Origin: Anoplopoma fimbria
Lineage: Eukaryota > Chordata > Actinopteri > Perciformes > Anoplopomatidae
NCBI RefSeq assembly: GCF_027596085.1
Contig: NC_072452.1
Span: 10,905,077-10,969,076 of the forward strand
DNA: 64,000 nt
Reading direction: 5' to 3'
Of the stretch, positions 24,110 through 37,900 are shown piece after piece; within the stretch, counting starts at the first letter, position 1; the number at the start of each line of letters is the position of its first letter. The notes under the pieces were generated by a model. It saw only the letters and a program-made list of their open reading frames with translations, did no database searches and was not told where the DNA came from. The position numbers were made by a program, and so were the translations under genes.

Positions 24110-26506
24110 CCTCCCACCATGCAGGATATCGCTCCCAATTTTCTGCAGGGGGTGACGGTGATGACATTCACTGTGATTTTGTCATTTATTCCCCTGGACT
24201 CATTTGTAATATGTTCCATTGGTATTTCCACACATTGGACTTGGCAGAATCAGGTCAGAGTAAGACCCCAAATGTTCTCTAAGGCAGTAAATTGGCTCCC
24301 ATTTCTCTAACTACGTCCCTGCAGGCTCCTCATGAAAGAGCACAAAGTAGGTTTAGTAAAACCCACAGCTCGGAGCACAATGTGGCTTAAAAATGAGAGA
24401 TTGACCCTGTTAGCAGTCATAAAAGTCTGTTCAATATGTTTTTTAACAAATAAATAAATTAAGTTACACAAATGGGAAAACTGGGCCACAGGATTGTGGC
24501 GCAAGAATGTCAATGTTTTGCTGTGACTGTGCTGTCTTCTCATTTGAAAAAAAATATTAATACAAGTATCTTCTGGGAAAACAAGTTTAAGATTTTCAGT
24601 GAGCCAAAAGCATTTGCACATGATTGTCATCTGTCCTTTTTCCTGAAAATTGCACTACAGGAATACCCTTGTCATGGACTCATGGTGAACCAACATGCAA
24701 GTAACAAAGATGTAAACCCCGGGAGACAGATCTTAAGTCTCACAGTTAGTCCGCCTCATTTCTATTCACTTCCTGGGATGTCAGTCATCTAAAATTAGAT
24801 GAGTGAGCAGAAAAACATGTTGGTCTTGGATATTTATGGAGACGTGCGGCATGCAACGAGACCCACCCAGTAAGTGTACGTTTTCAGAGGAAGGAAATAA
24901 ATTGCATGCTTTCTATTCCAGATGTAAAGCTTAGCAGAAATGATACTGCGCCTGCCTTGATGTATAGCTCCAGTCATCTTCTACAATGCAACAATAAGAC
25001 CGGTTATCACCTCGGATTTATAACATTACAACAGAAGTGAATTACAGTCTCTTCTAAACCTTGCATAATACAGAGTCTAATCCTTATATTCAATGTATGA
25101 AAAATGAAATCCTGTTTGCTTGGTTTTACATCATGCCTCTATTATTCAATGTGTGAATAACAGTCTTTTCTGGTCACCTAATATCTGATAAGAAGGGTAA
25201 TTCTCCCACTCTCAGGCTTTGCAGTAATTTTCTAATAAAAGGGCTGTAATCACGTTGTCAGACCTGTCTCATGCTAAACAAAGCTGTTGTGGGAAATGCA
25301 AGCAGGCAACCCTGCTGGATAATTGAAGGCGGTTAGCAGTGGCAGTGATGTTTTTTTGATTGAAGATTTAATGTTACTTTGCATCCTAGAAGAGGATGTT
25401 GCTTATCGACCGTCTATAAAGACTGTAAGGCCAGGGCAAGATCTGAGGCTATTGATCTGTAAGGAGAGCAGAGTGGCAACGGCGTCGTTCAAGTGGTTCT
25501 GTGGGATAGGCCAGCAAGGTCACCCGGGCCAGGCCGGGCCAGGCCAGGTCAGGCTACGCCGTGACGGGGTGTATATTTGATGTGCAAAAACAGATTAATT
25601 GATTTTTCATCGGGGCATAAGGATTTAGATCGCTCTAAGTGCGAGGCGAAACACCATCCAGAGCGGATCTGGTTTTCAAAGACGGGGGAAGGGGCGTTGG
25701 ATTTCAAACTGAGGGATTTCATGCTGTGTTCCTATTGAATGGAGGCTGAGAGGAAGAGATATGGGATTCGGGTGCAGAGTGGAGGAGAGGCCACTATATC
25801 CCTGACTAATTCATTATGTCACCTTCCACTTCCAGGTTCTGCTATTCTATTCTCTGCCGGAGTATTAAGAATCGAATGCCATTTTTTATGAGCTTCTGGA
25901 AGTCCATTCACATCCTAACCCATATCTCTTTTCAGTTAAATAGTAGCCAATAGAGACCTTAAAAAGCCCTGAGATTATTTTACTGTCTTTTTTGTAGCAT
26001 AATAGTTGCTGTCTTTTTCTGACCAGGCTTATAGGTTTCAGTTTGCATTCATGCTCTAGATCACAAAGGTGTAAGGGCTTATATGTCTCAAAATCTGGTT
26101 ACTGTCATATGCATTTCTGCACATGGAGCAAAATGTATCACAGAGCCATAACAAAGCTTTTTTCCCCTTTGAACTTGTGTTGGAGGACACTCTCTGTCCC
26201 AGGAGAGAAGCAGCTCTTCATCTATCATCACACGGGCTGATTTTGGGGTTGCAGCAATACGGTCCCCAAGCTTCGCTCCTTATGGATGCAATGTGGCCAC
26301 ACTGCAGAAATCTGTTCGCTAAAAATAGTGCTCTCTATAAATGGGGCTTGTGATGCACAGTTATGGTTGTCTTCCTGTTTCTTTGGGATCCTCCCAAAAG
26401 GGATGAGGCACACACTGAAATGTCAACAAGGAGGGATCTATTTCACTTCTTCAATAAAGCCGTGGTGGTGGTGGTGGTGGGTGCAACACAAAGAAAGATG
26501 CTTTTG

Positions 26507-26565
26507 ATCTCTACAATCGAGGTGGCGGTTGCTAACTTTGCAACCGCCACCTCGATTGTAGAGAT
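26507..26565. repeat. Perfect hairpin, 26-bp arms, 7-nt loop
   Basis: The arms at 26507-26532 and 26540-26565 are exact reverse complements around the loop 'taacttt'. The arm contains 'gaggtggcggttgc'. It is preceded by a short (GTG)n run. No transposon family is recognised. Confidence 0.97.
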
Positions 26566-27927
26566 TTGAAAGATGCAACTTGAAAAATAACAACAGATAT
26601 CTGCCAAATAAGTAAACATTTTAGAGAATGATGGCCAGAGGGACAGTGAGCCAGTATGCACAATATCATAACTACAATTCGGCCATCATTGATTTACATA
26701 TTTATGCCTGTGCTTTTCCTACTGTAACATGTCAAAATATCTTAAATATAAAGGGCCATAAACCCAGAGAGCTTTAACGAGAAATTTTTGCTAGCTAGTT
26801 GGCTTACTACCACGAGTCAGTTTTATCTTCGCTGGACTTTTTCAGGTTTCCAGCTCACACCTTTTTTTTCATGTGACAAATGTTGTGATAAATGATCAAA
26901 AGCGCCTTGGTGCCTAAAGCTGAGTTACGTTCGACAGCTTGAGCCAATAAACGCAATTTAATCCATTTCTTACTTTTTGGATCTTCTTTTCTCTCTCTAA
27001 TTATAGCTTGTCAGGCCTTTTTGTTATGGTTGCTAATCTGTGATTGGACTATTGCTGTCAACGGGACAGGAAGACCCAGGTTGAAAAATACCTGGAATGT
27101 CCATGTTCAATCTAATTGTAGCTTATTGAAGATTACAAGAAGGTCTACTAAGAATTAATACAATTTGAACCCATTTATTAGCTTTTTTGCACACTTACAA
27201 TCAAGTCAAATATCCATGGCATTATATACTCTACCTACACAACATCATCTATCCAACACATAATGACAACATCGGACAAAAGTTTCACAATTGCAAACAG
27301 ATCTAGGCAGTGCTTTCCTTTAAGTTAGCCCCAGTCGTTACACACCATTTTTACCCAACACACAAAACAGTGAAATAAAATTTGTTTGATATTGCATAAT
27401 TATGCTAAGGGTGAAATGACATGCAGTGCTGATATCAAAGCCTACTATGAGTATATGTGTTATCAGTGGAGTAAAGTGATATTCCATTGCTAACTCACAG
27501 CACCGTATGGGTACATCCATTTTTAAAAATCAGCTACTGTGGGCAATTGCACATACAGTATGTGACAGGTTGATGAGTTGACACGATGTTGCCCCTGAGG
27601 TTGCATTGTTGCTTCAACTATTTATATAGTAGCTGCTCTCTGAGGAGAGAACAGGGTTAGTGATGTAAGCCCCAACAGGAGTAACCTGATTTACACATGT
27701 GCATATCATACACAACACTGTGCATACTTCACAAATCAATGACTCCCACTGCTTCGTACAGTGTGTGCTCAGCTAGTCATGCTGGCAGGAAAGTGTCCAT
27801 AGTTTTAAGTTTTTTTTTTATCTAATACAGTATGTGCCATAGATGGTGCAGTCTATTGCCTATGGAGATAATACTCTTCATTGATGGTAAAAAGATGACT
27901 ACCATCTCTTTCTTTTTAACGCTCATT

Positions 27928-28379
27928 TTAGAGACGGTACTTTCTCAGGAGCTCTGATTGCCACATGTACTTCCTCTCCGGAAAACGCTCGGGAATCCTG
28001 ATGCGCCGGAAGTCCTGGATGCATTTCTCCAGCTCCTGCTCCGGAGTCATCTTCTCCTTGTTGGCTTTCCTCTTCGCAGCCTCTCGATCTCTGACCCCGA
28101 AGGTTCTCACACGGAGCATTTCAGTCTTGCGGCGCATCTCTGCCTGCTGCAGCATGTGAACTGATCCTTTGGGCACGGGACGGTCCAGCGTCTGGATGTT
28201 GGAGCGCCGGCTCACAGGGCCACAGATCACGGTCCCTTGAGGGGAACTGGCCTCTGACTGGGTCTCAGAACAGGAAGTGGAGAGCTCGTTGAAGGAAGTG
28301 CCGCTCTCTCCTTCACGCTCGCTTTTGTGGCTCTTGCAGCAGCAGTCGCAGTGAGACGACAACCACCTGGAAGGCCCAC
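27928..28379 (-). CDS. kctd16: kctd16 coding exon 2: C-terminal region
   Basis: The acceptor is 'gttttccag', exon starting GTGGGCCTTCC. It encodes GPSRWLSSHCDCCCK through the terminal LLRKYRL and stop. The blocks SEASSPQ-TVICGPVSR and SNIQTLDRP are near-identical to human KCTD16. Confidence 0.95.
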
Positions 28380-31300
28380 CTGGAAAACAAAACACAGAAA
28401 CTCATTTATCTCTTGTTTTGACCACATGCAGTACATTTTCTCTTGCAGCAAGATGCTCTTTCACGCAGTAATGCACTGTAAACTAATGTCCTGGCTGTTT
28501 GTATGGTGACAGATTCAAGCTGTAATCAAAAGAAACAGTTGCACTGATCAAGCAAATGCTGACAAATGCCTACACAGCAGTTTCAATGTCATACAAATAT
28601 ATTTAAAGGAACATCAGATGAGTTTGTGTGTGTGGGGGGGGATATTTAGGGAGGTACGGACGTAAGAACATGCACGCTATTGGCTTTGACATTTAATTGC
28701 TCAATTTCAAAGAGCTTGTGGGCTGTGCATATTGCTTCTTCTGATAAGGAGAGGCCCCAAAGCTCAGTGCGGTTCAGTTAGGCTCCCTAAAAGACCTTTC
28801 CCATTCCCCCAAGGCAAAGCCTGTCTCAGAGCCAAAACTATTTGCTTAGCTGCCACAGTTTCTTATTAGAACTGTTACCTGACTGCCTTGTATTAAGAAG
28901 GCGGTGTATTATTTTTGTGCTTTCAGATCACTCTGTCAAATAACTCTGACAAGGTGCTTTCTATCTTTAGGGAGGCAGCAAAGTAGAAAAAGGCCTGTAA
29001 ACAAAGTATAATTCATCTTGGGTTGTAACAGAACTGGGTCAGTGAATAGATATACCCGCAGGTGTGCTGACCTCCTGTCATAAAGTTTAAACAGGCACAC
29101 AACCAGGTAGTAACAGAAGTTTTTAGTAGCCTTCATTCTGCCTCATGTACCTGCTTCTTATATTGTCTCACATCCTCCTCATTATAAACCAGAAATACTC
29201 TGCTGTAATGCCTGCTGGCTTGTGAAGTGTTCCAGTAAAGACAGTACACACTGTAGCGGGCTTTCATTTCCAGAAATATCCCTGAACTATGCTCTCATTT
29301 CGATTTATTAACAGGTAGATATGTAGCGTTGAAAGCTGCTGTGCTCTATGTGATATAAACAACAGAATATGATAAATAAACTGGTGCACACAGGCCCTTA
29401 ATACCTCTTAATGGCTTTTTCCAATGCGATGATGCAGACTCAATGGCAATGATATCTCAGAGCGAGTAATAATTTGTCCATTACCTCCTTCCAGTGCTTG
29501 CACCAATTTATACTAAACAGAGTTTAAGGGGGATTTTAACCTCTCTGCGCCCACTGTAATAATGACCTTATCTCCAATTCAATGATTGCATTGAGCTGAT
29601 AGTGAGAGAGTCACTAACAGCTTTTTAATGGCTAATCCATGAGTAAAGGGGCCAATCAGTGCACCAGTTTCCCCCCGCAGAAAATGAATCTAGCTGAATC
29701 CAGCCGACGAGCAGCACTAGGCAAATGGATGCAGGCGCTTTAGCACGGAGGATCAGGCTGAGCATTGTTTCTAAATGGATGGATGCTCTATTCCAGGGGG
29801 GCAACCCATTTAGGAAACTAGCCAACACCCAATAATAGCATCATAAAATGTTTAGGCCATGCAGGAGAATGAATTGTATTAAAGCCACTGATGAGGCTGA
29901 GAAGGACATGGGCAAGCATTTTGTTTTATACAATAATTTGTCTCAATGAAGCGTGGACATATACAAGCATATAGTACAAAAACAGATCTATAGTGTCACA
30001 ACGCGACCACAAACTGTGTGTTTTGGATAAATGTAGTGCAGTGTCAAGCTTTACAGTCCCCTTTAAAGCCAAGACAGGAAACGACTAAGAGCCTTGTCAG
30101 GAAACATAGTCATTCTCTGGTACATTTAAACAAGTGGGTGTGTGCAATACTCTTTGGTATCTTTTCAGGGAAGCCATTGATTGCATTGTGTTTTCCTCAG
30201 ATCCATATAGCCTGTCTAAGAGATCATATTCCAACCACATTAAAAGACTTGGGGCTGGTCCTCAGACCGGACTCAGGCTGCACTTCTCATAAATAACATA
30301 GAGAGAAGGAGTCGAGTTCGGCACAGAGGTATGCGGGCGTTTCACAAGGGGTATCCTCAAACTGCTCTCCATCTCTAATGAAAGCAGGGATGTTTGTCCT
30401 CGTGCATGTGAGAAGTCAGAGTTTATGAAAATTCAACTGCCTGGATATTGGATTAAAATAACACATTTTTATCCATTGAGAGCTTTTAAATGGCAGAAAA
30501 GTAGGACATGATGGAAGCTGAGGGCAGAGGGCCCTACGAAACTCATGTTCAAATGTCAGTGGCTTTTTTTGCCAGACATTAGTGAGTTTGTTTTAATCTG
30601 TGCCTCCAAACTGACTCATCAAGGGTGTGTGACGATTATTACTTTGAAGGTGGAGCAACTCTGTGCTCCAGTCATGTAATCTGAGAGGCAAAAAACAAAT
30701 AGCAAGGAACAAGAAAGACTCAATCACTCAGCAATTTCATGTCGGTATTGCACATAACCAGGAGGTCATAACGCAATTTATTTCAAATTTGCATTTGAGT
30801 GACCCAAAGCCAGTCTGCTTTTCAAATTTGAATCTCCGCAGTGATTTGAACTGTGCCCTCAATCTAAATCAATGAAAATTGATTTAAAGTGGTTTTACTG
30901 GTTATCAGACTATAAATGAGGCAAGAATTAGCTGACTAGCACATCCCGCCGTCCCTCGTCTTTTTCCCCCCAAATGTCACTACTGGGGCTCCGTATGATA
31001 CACACAGAATATGGAGAAAATGTATCAGCCCTGATGGTGTAGTGAAAAGACAAATGATATATTAATGATATAATTATTTATATATATATATATATATATA
31101 TTTATTAGGGTTAATATTCTCTGGCAGGTTAAATATGCATATTCATGCAGCCATTCAGGGAGTTAAAGTCATATGAGAGGAGAAGCTCTAATCTTAGACA
31201 CACTCTTTTGCAGTTCCCACAAATATTTTTTACTCTGACACCGCCTCAGGAGGAGTGTAGTTTACATGCTTGTTAGCTCACAAATTAGGCCAGCATGTCC

Positions 31301-34300
31301 TTGCAGCAGTAAAAAAGGCTTGTCTTGCAAAGGCGGTGACCGTCCTTACGGGGTGAGGGAAATCCATTTCACCGAGATAGTCCTATTCGCTGAAAAAGTA
31401 TCACTTCAGCAGTTTGTGTCCAGCCTAACTGATGGCTACAGCCATCCTCTTGCCCCGTATAATAATGTCTGTAATATCTGCATACAATTGAATTTGTCAA
31501 TATTAATTACCTGCTCCCAGCCAGCAGCAGTGATGAGAGAGAGCTGGAGAGGAAACATCTCAACAAGCTTTACATGATAATTCAAGGACACTCTTACTCT
31601 CGCACTGACCCTCTACTGCCCTGTCCCAAATTATCTGCTCTCCATGACTAGAGTGAAAGCTTCATTCGCTGATTGTTGATGACAAGAGGGTGCTGTCCCC
31701 TCCCAGAGTCACAGGGTTGCTGCCCCACCGAGTAGGTCCCTGACAGGGAGATGAACAATCAACTTAGACGGATTGAAATGTCTATAACAGCCTCTCCCTG
31801 CGGGCCTGTCCCCTGACCCACAGCCACACCCCTCCACTGCACAAGCACTGATGAAGCAAGCTGAGACGAGGAGACAGCGAAGAAGGTGTCCTGAGTATTC
31901 ACCGAGCTCTTGGCATCACCTGAATGAAGTGTCAAGAGGCTGCAGGAAAGACGAGGGACAATGCTGGTCCCTCAGCCTGTCAACTAGATGATATTCAAAG
32001 AGTGACGCCCAAGGAAAGGGAACTCTAAGCCTAAGGATCCGATCCTCTTTTAATTTCTCCATCACTGACTCAAAATATATAGATTATTTGAGACAAACTT
32101 CATTTCATTATGCACAGTCGACCCCCAACGCCAAAACAATCACGACCTTACAACCTCCCGCCTGCTAACACACGGGATCCCCTGTCATCAGGAAACTCTC
32201 AGATCTGCCCACAATGTGAGCTCCCCCCATCCGAGTAGTCATTACTTGTCCCTGGAGGGATCATTAAGGTGTTGGATGTCTGATGGTAAGAGCTATTATA
32301 CTCGTTCTCAAACAGCTACAGAGCACAGAAGTGGCAGAGCCAAGAATAAAATATATATTCAAATTATATCTGAAAAATGTAAATTAACAAGGTTCTAACT
32401 GTTATTTTAAAGGAACATACTGGAGGTTATAAGTATTTTATGTTTAAATTGATGGATTACCTTTGCTTCCACTCATCTCAATATGGGAACTGCAAATTGC
32501 TTAATGTGGGTAATCCATCAAAGTCCATGTTTAGTCTTTTTATTCATCAAGATTGCATTATCATCACTTGGTAATGAAGTTACTTGAAGGGACTATTTTT
32601 AAAAACTCTCCTTGTCGGTGCGTTCAAGGGCACTCCCAACATCTGTGAATTTTGAGTGTAGTGTGCAACAGTGTGCCCTTAACTGAAAACTTTGACCCCC
32701 CAAAAAATGAAATGTTCATAATGACAGATTGCCTATCTTACGTGTGTTCTACATTAATGCAAGTTCATTTAAATACCATGATATGTAAACTAACAGCTGC
32801 ATTGAATATCACTATAATCAAAAATTCAGTGCATTAGGCTTCAATGAACGGTTGCTTTCAAAAATTACATTTTCCCTTTGCATCTGCAGCTTTTCAATAA
32901 GCTCAGATTTACTCCCAAGGTGATCCCGCTTGTCTACTCGAACTGATGAAGTGCACAAGGTGCTGCAAGCATTGTGAGGAATAAAGGCACAAGCACACAC
33001 CCTGATCCTTCGTCTGACTGTCCTCCTGACCCGCTGCTCTTTAGTATACGAGTTATTCATGGGAGCACCATCCATCTCTCGTAGGCACTGCCAATCCATC
33101 CACACTCCAACAGGCTCTCCGGGAGCTCGGGGACGGCCCAATCTTTGCCTCCATTACACCCAAGCAATTGAAAGTGGAAGAGGTAATGTCAAAGCAGGTT
33201 ATGGTGATATTGTCTCCATGACGACGAATCATTTTCATCTATGAATTGAAACATGACTGATATTTCAAATTGCCTTGAAAATAGGTTAGCATTTATCTTC
33301 CTAAATTGCATCTCCATCCCGCATGGCTGGAGACATTGGAAATATTTTGGGAATACAGATTGCTTTTTAATTAGCCAGCGAGCTCCTCTTTCCCCAGAGA
33401 TGATAAGCAATAAGGAGACTAGTCCCAAATGCCAACTGAGAGGTTAGAGTTGTTAATCATTACAGAAATAATCTTGTCACTGCCAATTGAAAAAACTAAA
33501 TGTCTCTATCATGCTAATTATAATTATTAACCTGCATGTCTGCTTGACAAATAACCCAAAAATCATCATCTATGGAAGACAATGTCTGCCAGTAAAATAA
33601 AAAAAAGTTAAAATTTTGACTTGCTAAGTCATAATTTTGACTCTCATACCTTTTACTTTTTATCTTCATATCTAACTACAATAACATCACAATTGATTTT
33701 GACTTTTTATTTTAAACATGGCTTTGCGTCTATTTCCTGACTTCCATAAATATTCCAGCAGTGAATGCAACGCTATGCAACATGCTGCAACCAGCTGATT
33801 GACCAAACCAGCTTCTACTCTCTGTCACATTCACTTAAATGTGTGCTGGTTAGACGTTTTTTATTCAAAGGGTGAACAAGTCATTCCCGGTCATACACGT
33901 GAATCATTCATCATGGCCTTCAGGCTCAAAAACTCTTGTTCATGTGGAATGCTGGGACTCTGCGGCCTCCTGCATGGGGAGCGTGCCCTTTTCCTGAAAG
34001 AATCATTTGTTTTAGTCTGTGGAGAAACCATTGGCGTACATCCAACTGAGCAGGAGTGGATGACAATAATTGAGAGTAGAGTGTCTAAACTTTGTGAGTG
34101 TATGAGTCCCCTGACTGCAGATCTTACCATGCAGTAAAATGATGAATATCTATACTGTTGCCATTTTGACTGGAGCCCACATTATTAGGGAGAGTCAGTG
34201 GAGCCTGTAGAAAACAACTGACGCATTTAACAAGAAGAGCAACATGGATGACGCCAAGGAACCGACGGGCTGGAAGAAAGTCTCTCAATTTGTTTACTGC

Positions 34301-36930
34301 GCCAGATTGCTCTTTTTACTCCCTAAACAAACCCAGACTTCCTGTTACACTCAATATGAGCCTGTGATTGGATGAATGGATGGGGCGGCTAAAAGGAGAG
34401 CAGTGAAATGTTCTGCTGAAAACAACAATAAAGCACATCTGTTTAGTGCCAACCTCGAAGGTGCATTTGTCTACATGCATTCGGACTACCTGCCCTAGGC
34501 CAGCCAGTGTCCCACATTCAGAATCAGGTTACAGTACTTGTCTTGAAAGTGGATGCGGGCCGCTGTGCTGCTGTGAAGCAAGGGCTCTCACGCATGTCTG
34601 CCCCTGATATGTCTATCCATCATCCTGACTAGGCCTCTGTCTCCCAACGCTCGCTATCTATATGTGTGTTTCCTTTCACCCTTCCTTGTCTCCTCTCTTT
34701 TAATGAAAACCCAGTCCCTCCCCCTTCTTCCGTGTCTCAACCACCAAACACTTTTTTTTTTTCTTGCTCCGCTCCCTCAGACCCGATGAACTTTCCTGTC
34801 TGATACTTACTTTAATCTATTTTTGCACCTCGCTAGCTCCCTCTCTCTTCTTTCTGCCTCAGTTCTTTCTCCCCATGGCCAGGTCTCATGCAACTTTTAC
34901 TCCCTCATCCCTCCTCCTCAGCCGCTCTCCCCTCCATCTGCTCGACTCTCTCTTCTTCACTTCCTTTCAGCTTGCTTCCTTAAATTCCGTCTTTTGGTTT
35001 CTGTGCTTTCTTACTCTGCATCTTCTTTTCTTCCATGCCGTACTTTGTTGGCTGTTTCTCCCCTGTCTCTCACCTTCTTTTCATCCACCTCCCACCGTCC
35101 TTGTCTTTGTTCTAGGGCAGTGTCTGTTAATGGGGAGGGGGGATGAACATCTACACCATATGCTGTGCTCCAGAAAGTTGAATGACTCAGGAAAATCCAA
35201 CCTGGCCGGATGTTTGTGCCAGTCAAGGCAGAGCCCTCTGTTATAATTAGCCTGTATTCAAGATACTATTGGTAAATCATTAGCAGACCATATGTCATGT
35301 CTTCCTCAGTCCACCCTTCTGCACCTCCAACCTTGACCCACCAACTGGGCTTTTCTTCAGCTCTTCCAAAGGGAGCCATTAAGAGTAATGAACAAAGTGA
35401 TTTTTAACTGGCCATATGGTCCAGACCCTCTCTCTGCAGAGAGTGGAATGAACCATATTTGCAGCTAATTAAGGCATTTGCTGATGAACAAACCTGTCTT
35501 CAAGTGAAAAGCAAGCTGATTCAAGAGAATGCGGCAGGATTCATGTGAATTGTGTGCAGCCCACCGGTGCTATATTATTCATAACCCATCAGCAGCTGGG
35601 CTTTAACCCATCTTTACGCATGACGCATGTGTACTTGAAGTGTAGCAACATTGTGACTCAACTCCCCTGAGGCCCGTGGGCAAGTTTGCCTCTAATCTCG
35701 GCCCAAAAACAGATGTTTAAAGTTAGCCATTGCAAGGGATGCAAGTATTCAAGGTGGATGTGCTGAAACCCGACCATGCCTCCTGGTGGTGCGAGCCAAC
35801 ACACACCAGTTTCTTCAAATCATCTTTTATTCTAGGCCATTGGAAATACATTGCATGGGGTTTTCATATGGAAACATGTGTGTTTAAAATGTTTACACCA
35901 TTGAATTAATGGGAAAAGGACCCTTTCTGGTCAGCATGCAGCACCGTACTACTGCCTGGATGCAGTCATAAGGGGGAGAGAGGGGCACTTGGGTGTTGTT
36001 TGTGTTTAACTTGGTTGTTGGCATTCTAATTATTCCTGGAGGTCAAAGCCATCAGTTAATCTCTCATCACCTCTGAAAGTACGAAGTAGGAATAAATCTT
36101 CACTCACGGTAGAAGATGTACTGTGCGTAATTGGACCAGACCCTGTCATCCGCGTAATGACCGATTGAGGACGCAGTCAGGGCCGAATTGCAAGCCACAA
36201 TGTGAAAGCCGCTCTCTGACAGCATGTCAAAAGCTCTCTCCAGGTGCCTGAACTTGAGGTAAAACCTGCAGGTGTAACGGTCCGGGGGTCTGTCCGAGTC
36301 CCTGTTCTCATTCAGGGCGTCTCCAAATACCTCTTTCGCCAAGCCAATCCTACTGCTGATGAAGATCCTGGGTAACTTTTTAGCTTTGACATCAAGTTGA
36401 CTCTCTCTGCCTCCCCCAGCGCAGGCGCCTTTGTAGGCGACCGTGATGTAGCCATACCTCCGGTCCAGGGAGAAAGAGGGGTAAAACCTCTGGTCGCTGC
36501 CCTGCGACGCATCATCGAAATCACTGTAGCACAAGTCGTCTGGAAAGAGTTTTGAATCCTCGGACGACAAAAGTTTGGCTAAATCTGGCAGCTGGAAGTA
36601 TTCCGCCTCTCTTTTCAACCTTCCTCTCTCGGGGAAGTGGTCAGGGAGGACAACTTGCTTGTCTCTAAGATAATCCAATACATACCGAAACAGAAAGCCA
36701 TCTCTGTCAATAAAATACCGTCCTCTGAAGTCCCGGGACAAGTCATTTGAAGACCCCTTCTTGTTAGAGAACAGCTTGCCAAGTAAGGAATTTGGAAAGC
36801 TCGTCAGTGTGGCATGGCGAGTGTAATACACCTGTCCACCCACGTTCAGCTCGATCACATCCGATGGAGGGTTTTGAACCGACCCTTGCTCTTTTGCAGG
36901 TTGCGTTTTGCAGTTTTCACTCAGTGCCAT
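27928..36930 (-). CDS. kctd16: kctd16, GABA-B receptor auxiliary subunit (complete, two exons)
   Basis: KCTD16 is a cytosolic tetramerising protein that binds the C-terminus of the GABA-B2 receptor subunit and G-protein beta-gamma, shaping receptor kinetics in neurons. The coding exons 36930-36108 (823 nt) and 28379-27928 (452 nt) join as C|GT (Arg275) to give 424 aa plus stop, against 428 in human. The T1/BTB domain is at about 24-120 (DVIELNVGGQVYYTRH, FIDRDGFLFRYVLDYLRDK), the H1 domain at about 185-275 (RIGLAKEVFGDALNENRD, FYLKFRHLERAFDMLSESGF), and a C-terminal H2-type region follows (SHCDCCCK, CIQDFRRIRIPERFPERK, WQSELLRKYRL end). The start at 36930 has a good context (AAAAATGG) and matches human MALSGNC; an in-frame ATG seven codons upstream has a poor context. 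KCTD8/12 are excluded by the KCTD16-like tail. Which teleost paralog (a or b) is not resolved. Confidence 0.95.
28380..36107 (-). other. kctd16 intron, 7.7 kb
   Basis: The donor is C|GTGAGTGA on the minus strand and the acceptor is at 28380-28381. No exon of another gene is recognised. A (TA)n tract lies near 31078-31100. The open frame at 34764-35246 is pyrimidine-rich low-complexity sequence. The rest has no assignable features, although long unique stretches could hide conserved enhancers that need alignment to see. Confidence 0.7.
36108..36930 (-). CDS. kctd16: kctd16 coding exon 1: BTB/T1 and H1 domains
   Basis: A single large exon holding the whole T1 tetramerisation domain and H1, as in other vertebrate KCTD12-family genes. 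It ends TTC TAC C|GT. If the intron were retained, translation would read Arg-Glu and stop (TGA at 36103-36101). Confidence 0.95.
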
Positions 36931-37585
36931 TTTTTCCCCCAGATCATGCACGAATCCTGAGTCTCGATCACGGAGCGCAAACGTCCCAGAAGTTCAGGGT
37001 GTGGGGTGCAGCTGCATGGCGTTGATGCCCCTCAGACCCAAAGCACAGTCTTGATTCAAGCTGCAGTCCTTGTATCCAGTGTCAAACACTCCCAAGGTGT
37101 GCTTACAGTATATCCTTTAACCCCCAAGTGTGCCTGTCCATCGATGATCATAACCAGTGAGCGCATCATGTTACACACATCCACTGCGTTGGATCATTTT
37201 CTGTGATTTCAAAGAAATAATTCTCACTTCACTCCGAAATTTCCCCCCAAAAAAGTAAAAAAAACAACCTTTTTTGTTGTTGTTGTTGTTGTTAAGTTTT
37301 CTGTGGAAAAGGGTCACCGTCTTGCTTCTGGTTTCTGCTTCAATCAGCCCAAAATCAATTGAAGAACGTGCGTGCATCCCTTCATCCTGCTGTTAAGCGT
37401 CGCTCCTTGACAACTGTGATGCTGAAACATGCTCCAAGGATGCTCACAGAGAGGAAGATGAAGGTGCGACTCCTGTGCGCACCCACCTCTCCAAACTGCT
37501 GAGTGCGGAAACGTTTGGCGTCCGGCAGAAGCTCAAATAAACCTCTAATGATGCTCCAAGCTGTGCACGAGAGAGGAGGGGGGGG

Positions 37586-37630
<45 letters not shown>

Positions 37631-37900
37631 TCGTCCCATGAAGTAATGTCTTACATCATCTTAAAGGAAAATGACATTTGCAGACGAACGACTCAAAGCG
37701 GAGTGATGTGGGTGCGTCTGTGCAGTTTTCCCTGAGCCTGTGATGAGGCTGCGGGCGGCGCGCAGCTGGCGGAGTGGATCCAGGTCTGATGTAGTTTTAA
37801 CATCCAGCGTTGCGGATTTATAATCCCTTCTTCTGAGTCTTCACAGAGGCTTTCGCATTTACATTTAACGCTTTTAGCTGACGTGCTTATCCCGAGAGAC
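36931..37900 (-). promoter_or_regulatory. kctd16: Putative kctd16 5' UTR and promoter region
   Basis: Upstream of the start codon lie a (GTT)n run near 37277-37292, a (GA)n tract at about 37589-37626, and a GC-rich patch at 37747-37775 (gctgcgggcggcgcgcagctggcgg). The GC patch is the best promoter candidate by composition. No TATA box or start site can be assigned. Confidence 0.4.
37589..37626. repeat. (GA)n microsatellite
   Basis: About 19 GA units upstream of kctd16, preceded by a G-rich run (ggaggggggggtgg). On the gene strand this is a CT tract. Confidence 0.95.

Noticed and set aside
25480..25560. GGCCAGGCC/AGGTCA cluster as a nuclear receptor response element
   Set aside because: Only one clear AGGTCA half-site; the rest is a short GGCCA tandem repeat.
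34764..35246. 160-codon open frame within the kctd16 intron
   Set aside because: Pyrimidine-rich, low-complexity Leu/Ser/Phe-rich translation with no domain and a matching overlapping frame. It looks like a CT-rich intronic tract rather than a gene.
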